DNA of 46,858 nucleotides from Lysobacteraceae bacterium (lineage in GTDB: Bacteria; Pseudomonadota; Gammaproteobacteria; Nitrococcales; AK92). The position numbers and the translations under genes were made by a program. The stretch covers positions 1 through 46,858 of the forward strand of contig JAAYIK010000020.1 in the NCBI GenBank assembly GCA_012523465.1. The letters are read 5' to 3'. A model generated the notes under the pieces. That model ran no database searches, was not told where the DNA came from, and saw nothing but the letters and a program-made list of their open reading frames with translations. Shown piece after piece: positions 44,508 through 46,858 of this stretch (position 1 is its first letter; every line of letters starts with the position of its first letter).

Positions 44508-44801
44508 ATGGACGAGCATTTGTACATCGTGGCCTATGACATTGCGGATCCCAAGCGCTGGCGAGCAGTTTTCAAGCTCATGCAAGGTTATGGTGAGTGG
44601 CTACAGCTGTCAGTATTCCAGTGCCGGTTGACTCGACGACGCCATGCCGAGATGATCGCAACTCTCGATGAGTTGCTACACCACAAGGCAGATCATGTCT
44701 TGGTGATGGATCTCGGACCAGCTGAGCGGGTCAAGCCCCGGGTAGTTAGCCTTGGAAAGACAACGTTTGAACCCGTGGCGAAGGAACCCGTCATCGTCTA
44801 G
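44508..44801 (+). CDS. cas2: CRISPR-associated protein Cas2
   Basis: Cas2 is the small ferredoxin-fold partner that scaffolds Cas1 dimers during spacer integration. The 97-residue product starts MDEHLYIVAYDIADPKRWR with the conserved Asp after the first beta strand. It continues VFQCRLTRRRHAEM and has the normal length for the family. It starts three bases after the cas4-cas1 stop, is the last cas gene, and lies next to the array leader. Confidence 0.95.
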   Translation: MDEHLYIVAYDIADPKRWRAVFKLMQGYGEWLQLSVFQCRLTRRRHAEMIATLDELLHHKADHVLVMDLGPAERVKPRVVSLGKTTFEPVAKEPVIV

Positions 44802-44817
44802 AGGATTTTTTGCCGTT

Positions 44818-44869
44818 GCTGCGCGAGCGCTCCAGTGATGACAAAAATCCCGATGAGCGCTCGCGCAGC
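44818..44869. repeat. 15-bp perfect inverted repeat at the distal end of the leader
   Basis: The arms GCTGCGCGAGCGCTC (44818-44832) and GAGCGCTCGCGCAGC (44855-44869) pair perfectly around a 22-base loop. It lies just after the cas2 stop. It could be the end structure of the cas mRNA, although no T-run follows, or a protein-binding site in the leader. Confidence 0.8.
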
Positions 44870-44978
44870 GATAAGCTATTTAAAAACATGGTGTTATGAT
44901 GATTGTTCCGCTTCTTTTTGCTGCAGGTCAGGGCAGCGGACAACGTCGAATGGCGAACCGCTCGCACTTTGGTCTCGT

Positions 44979-44999
44979 AAGCTCCGTGGCACGGAGCTT
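44979..44999. repeat. 9-bp inverted repeat adjacent to the first CRISPR repeat
   Basis: The arms AAGCTCCGT (44979-44987) and ACGGAGCTT (44991-44999) flank GGC. They end 12 bases before repeat 1, in the part of the leader where spacer-integration signals usually lie. Confidence 0.8.
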
Positions 45000-45011
45000 G
45001 GCGAGGGTGCC

Positions 45012-46858
45012 GTAATCCTCGGCTTACTGCCGAGGCCTAATTGAAGCGGTTGCGTCGAAGTTCAGTTGCGCCATGTTACATCGCGTAATCCTCGGCTTAC
45101 TGCCGAGGCCTAATTGAAGCTTTTGCGCCTCCATAATTGTGCGGGCGCGAAAAGTTCGTAATCCTCGGCTTACTGCCGAGGCCTAATTGAAGCTGATAGA
45201 ATATTTGGCTATAAGCAGCGCCTCCCTTAGTAATCCTCGGCTTACTGCCGAGGCCTAATTGAAGCTTCGACGTGCATGTATCCAACCTCACGATCGACTG
45301 GGTAATCCTCGGCTTACTGCCGAGGCCTAATTGAAGCTTGTAAGTTCCTGGCGCAACGCGCAATGCTTTTTGCGTAATCCTCGGCTTACTGCCGAGGCCT
45401 AATTGAAGCCGCAACTTCGTGTCGGTCTAATTGCCGAAACGCCGGGGTAATCCTCGGCTTACTGCCGAGGCCTAATTGAAGCCTTGGGCCTTTGCTGCGC
45501 GCGCTCCCATTTCAGCTAGGTAATCCTCGGCTTACTGCCGAGGCCTAATTGAAGCTCGCGTTTACCCAGCTGGGACATCCGGAACAGCCGGGTAATCCTC
45601 GGCTTACTGCCGAGGCCTAATTGAAGCAGCAGCGTATCGCGTCTGAACTCCTGCCAACGCTGACGTAATCCTCGGCTTACTGCCGAGGCCTAATTGAAGC
45701 GTGTTTTCGTTGCCCATCTCAGTGCTCTCCTCGTTGTAATCCTCGGCTTACTGCCGAGGCCTAATTGAAGCAGCGGGGTCAGCTTGGCGCGGGTGTAGGT
45801 CCACCGCGTAATCCTCGGCTTACTGCCGAGGCCTAATTGAAGCTGGTCAGGCGGAAGCCTGTCTCGCAGCGTGCCAAGCGGTAATCCTCGGCTTACTGCC
45901 GAGGCCTAATTGAAGCGATGTGGTGCTGGTGCGGGACTGCACGACGCTGTTCACGTAATCCTCGGCTTACTGCCGAGGCCTAATTGAAGCTCGATGGGAA
46001 TATCGAGCTCTTTATACTCCTTCCCCTGTAATCCTCGGCTTACTGCCGAGGCCTAATTGAAGCATTCTCAATAAGCGGCGCGGTACTCGGTGGGCGGTTG
46101 GTAATCCTCGGCTTACTGCCGAGGCCTAATTGAAGCAAGCCGTCCGGGGCCTCCATGTCACCCTGCATGGCCTGTAATCCTCGGCTTACTGCCGAGGCCT
46201 AATTGAAGCGAGCGCCAGGACCCGGTGCCTACGGCGCACCTCGTGGGGTAATCCTCGGCTTACTGCCGAGGCCTAATTGAAGCCTACCCAATTGGCTGGG
46301 GTTATTTGTCGCACTGATGGTAATCCTCGGCTTACTGCCGAGGCCTAATTGAAGCGATATTGCAATGGTCGACTGGCGCAGCATGATTCGGGTAATCCTC
46401 GGCTTACTGCCGAGGCCTAATTGAAGCTCGGTGAGCCAGGAGCCGGTCAATGGCGGTGCGGTGTAATCCTCGGCTTACTGCCGAGGCCTAATTGAAGCTG
46501 CTGCGGATCAGCTCGGCCAGCTCGGCTGTCTGCTGTAATCCTCGGCTTACTGCCGAGGCCTAATTGAAGCGAGCTGTTCATGCGGATCGAGGACAAGGTG
46601 GCGTTGTAATCCTCGGCTTACTGCCGAGGCCTAATTGAAGCCGGCAGTGACCTACGGACAGATGAAGTGCGCGATCGAGTAATCCTCGGCTTACTGCCGA
46701 GGCCTAATTGAAGCGGCTGGCTCCGCGTAGCTGCGCTTGTGCTCGCTGTGGTAATCCTCGGCTTACTGCCGAGGCCTAATTGAAGCGGCCTCGTGCTTCT
46801 CCGCGAATTCCTGCCGCAAGTCGGTAATCCTCGGCTTACTGCCGAGGCCTAATTGAAG
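45012..46858 (+). CRISPR. CRISPR array, type I-G, 26 repeats and 25 spacers visible, open at right edge
   Basis: The 36-base repeat begins GTAATCC and ends ATTGAAGC. By eye all copies are identical; the last lacks only its final base because the window ends. Starts are at 45012, 45085, 45158, 45230, 45302, 45374, 45447, 45520, 45592, 45665, 45736, 45808, 45881, 45955, 46028, 46101, 46174, 46248, 46320, 46392, 46463, 46535, 46606, 46679, 46751 and 46824. Spacers are 35-38 bases and all differ. Repeat positions 6-24 form a hairpin with stem CCTCGGC/GCCGAGG and loop TTACT, leaving 12 bases 3' of the stem. Orientation is taken from the cas2 side and the repeat end. Confidence 0.98.

Larger units (their letters stand above)
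44802..45011 (+). promoter_or_regulatory. CRISPR leader region
   Basis: These 210 bases between cas2 and the first repeat contain no gene I believe. An extended -10 element, TGTTATGAT (44892-44900), could start the pre-crRNA near 44907. Two perfect inverted repeats flank this region and are listed separately. The AT-rich part is 44870-44935. Placement next to cas2 and repeats ending in ATTGAAGC support rightward transcription. Confidence 0.7.

Noticed and set aside
44835..45044. A 69-codon open frame in the CRISPR leader
   Set aside because: It covers the leader structures and ends inside the first repeat. It has no ribosome-binding site and no protein-like pattern.
45097..46450. Short - strand open frames in the array giving repeated LQLGLGSKPRIT peptides
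   Set aside because: The periodic peptide is just the translated CRISPR repeat with spacers between.
45012..46858. Self-targeting spacers matching genes in this window
   Set aside because: By eye I found no spacer with an obvious match to sequence elsewhere in the window. A full search could not be run.

Overview
The window looks like a chromosomal segment of a high-GC gammaproteobacterium. The block tig-clpP-clpX-lon-hupB-ppiD-fabI-ABC transporter has the gene order I know from Pseudomonas. However, nuoC and nuoD are separate genes here, whereas enterics and pseudomonads have a fused nuoCD. A purple-sulfur or Ectothiorhodospiraceae-like lineage is my best guess, and it is inference only.

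Layout. 1-14140: a nuo operon for respiratory complex I, cut at the left edge inside nuoB and then complete from nuoC to nuoN, all on the + strand with short gaps or 4-base overlaps. 14159-16213: initiator tRNA-fMet with its own promoter and terminator, folD on the - strand, then a tRNA Pro-Arg-His-Lys operon driven by a promoter back-to-back with folD's, then tRNA-Leu. 16239-23354: the protein quality-control cluster tig, clpP, clpX and lon, followed by hupB and a tRNA-Val/tRNA-Asp pair. 23513-26335: ppiD and convergent fabI sharing a bidirectional terminator. 26488-32220: a yejABEF-type peptide ABC transporter. 32339-33754: der GTPase.

33755-46858 is the accessory part. After a 378-base gene-free stretch comes a WYL-domain transcription factor with a recognisable promoter and an FNR/ANR-like dyad. 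It is followed by a complete type I-G (formerly I-U) CRISPR-Cas locus: cas3 (helicase first, HD nuclease last), csx17 (cas8-like), csb1 (cas7), csb2 (cas5-cas6), a cas4-cas1 fusion, cas2, a structured leader and an array of 26 identical 36-base repeats that runs off the right edge. Csx17, Csb1 and Csb2 should build the crRNA surveillance complex. Csb2 is the likely crRNA-processing subunit, Cas3 the target-degrading enzyme, and Cas4-Cas1 plus Cas2 the spacer-acquisition machine.

I do not see a wholly unknown system. The points that most merit follow-up are the WYL regulator with its dyad at the head of the cas genes, the two inverted repeats in the leader, the 12-base repeat segment 3' of the stem, the base-composition break between the effector and adaptation genes, and several regulatory structures upstream of clpX, lon and hupB.
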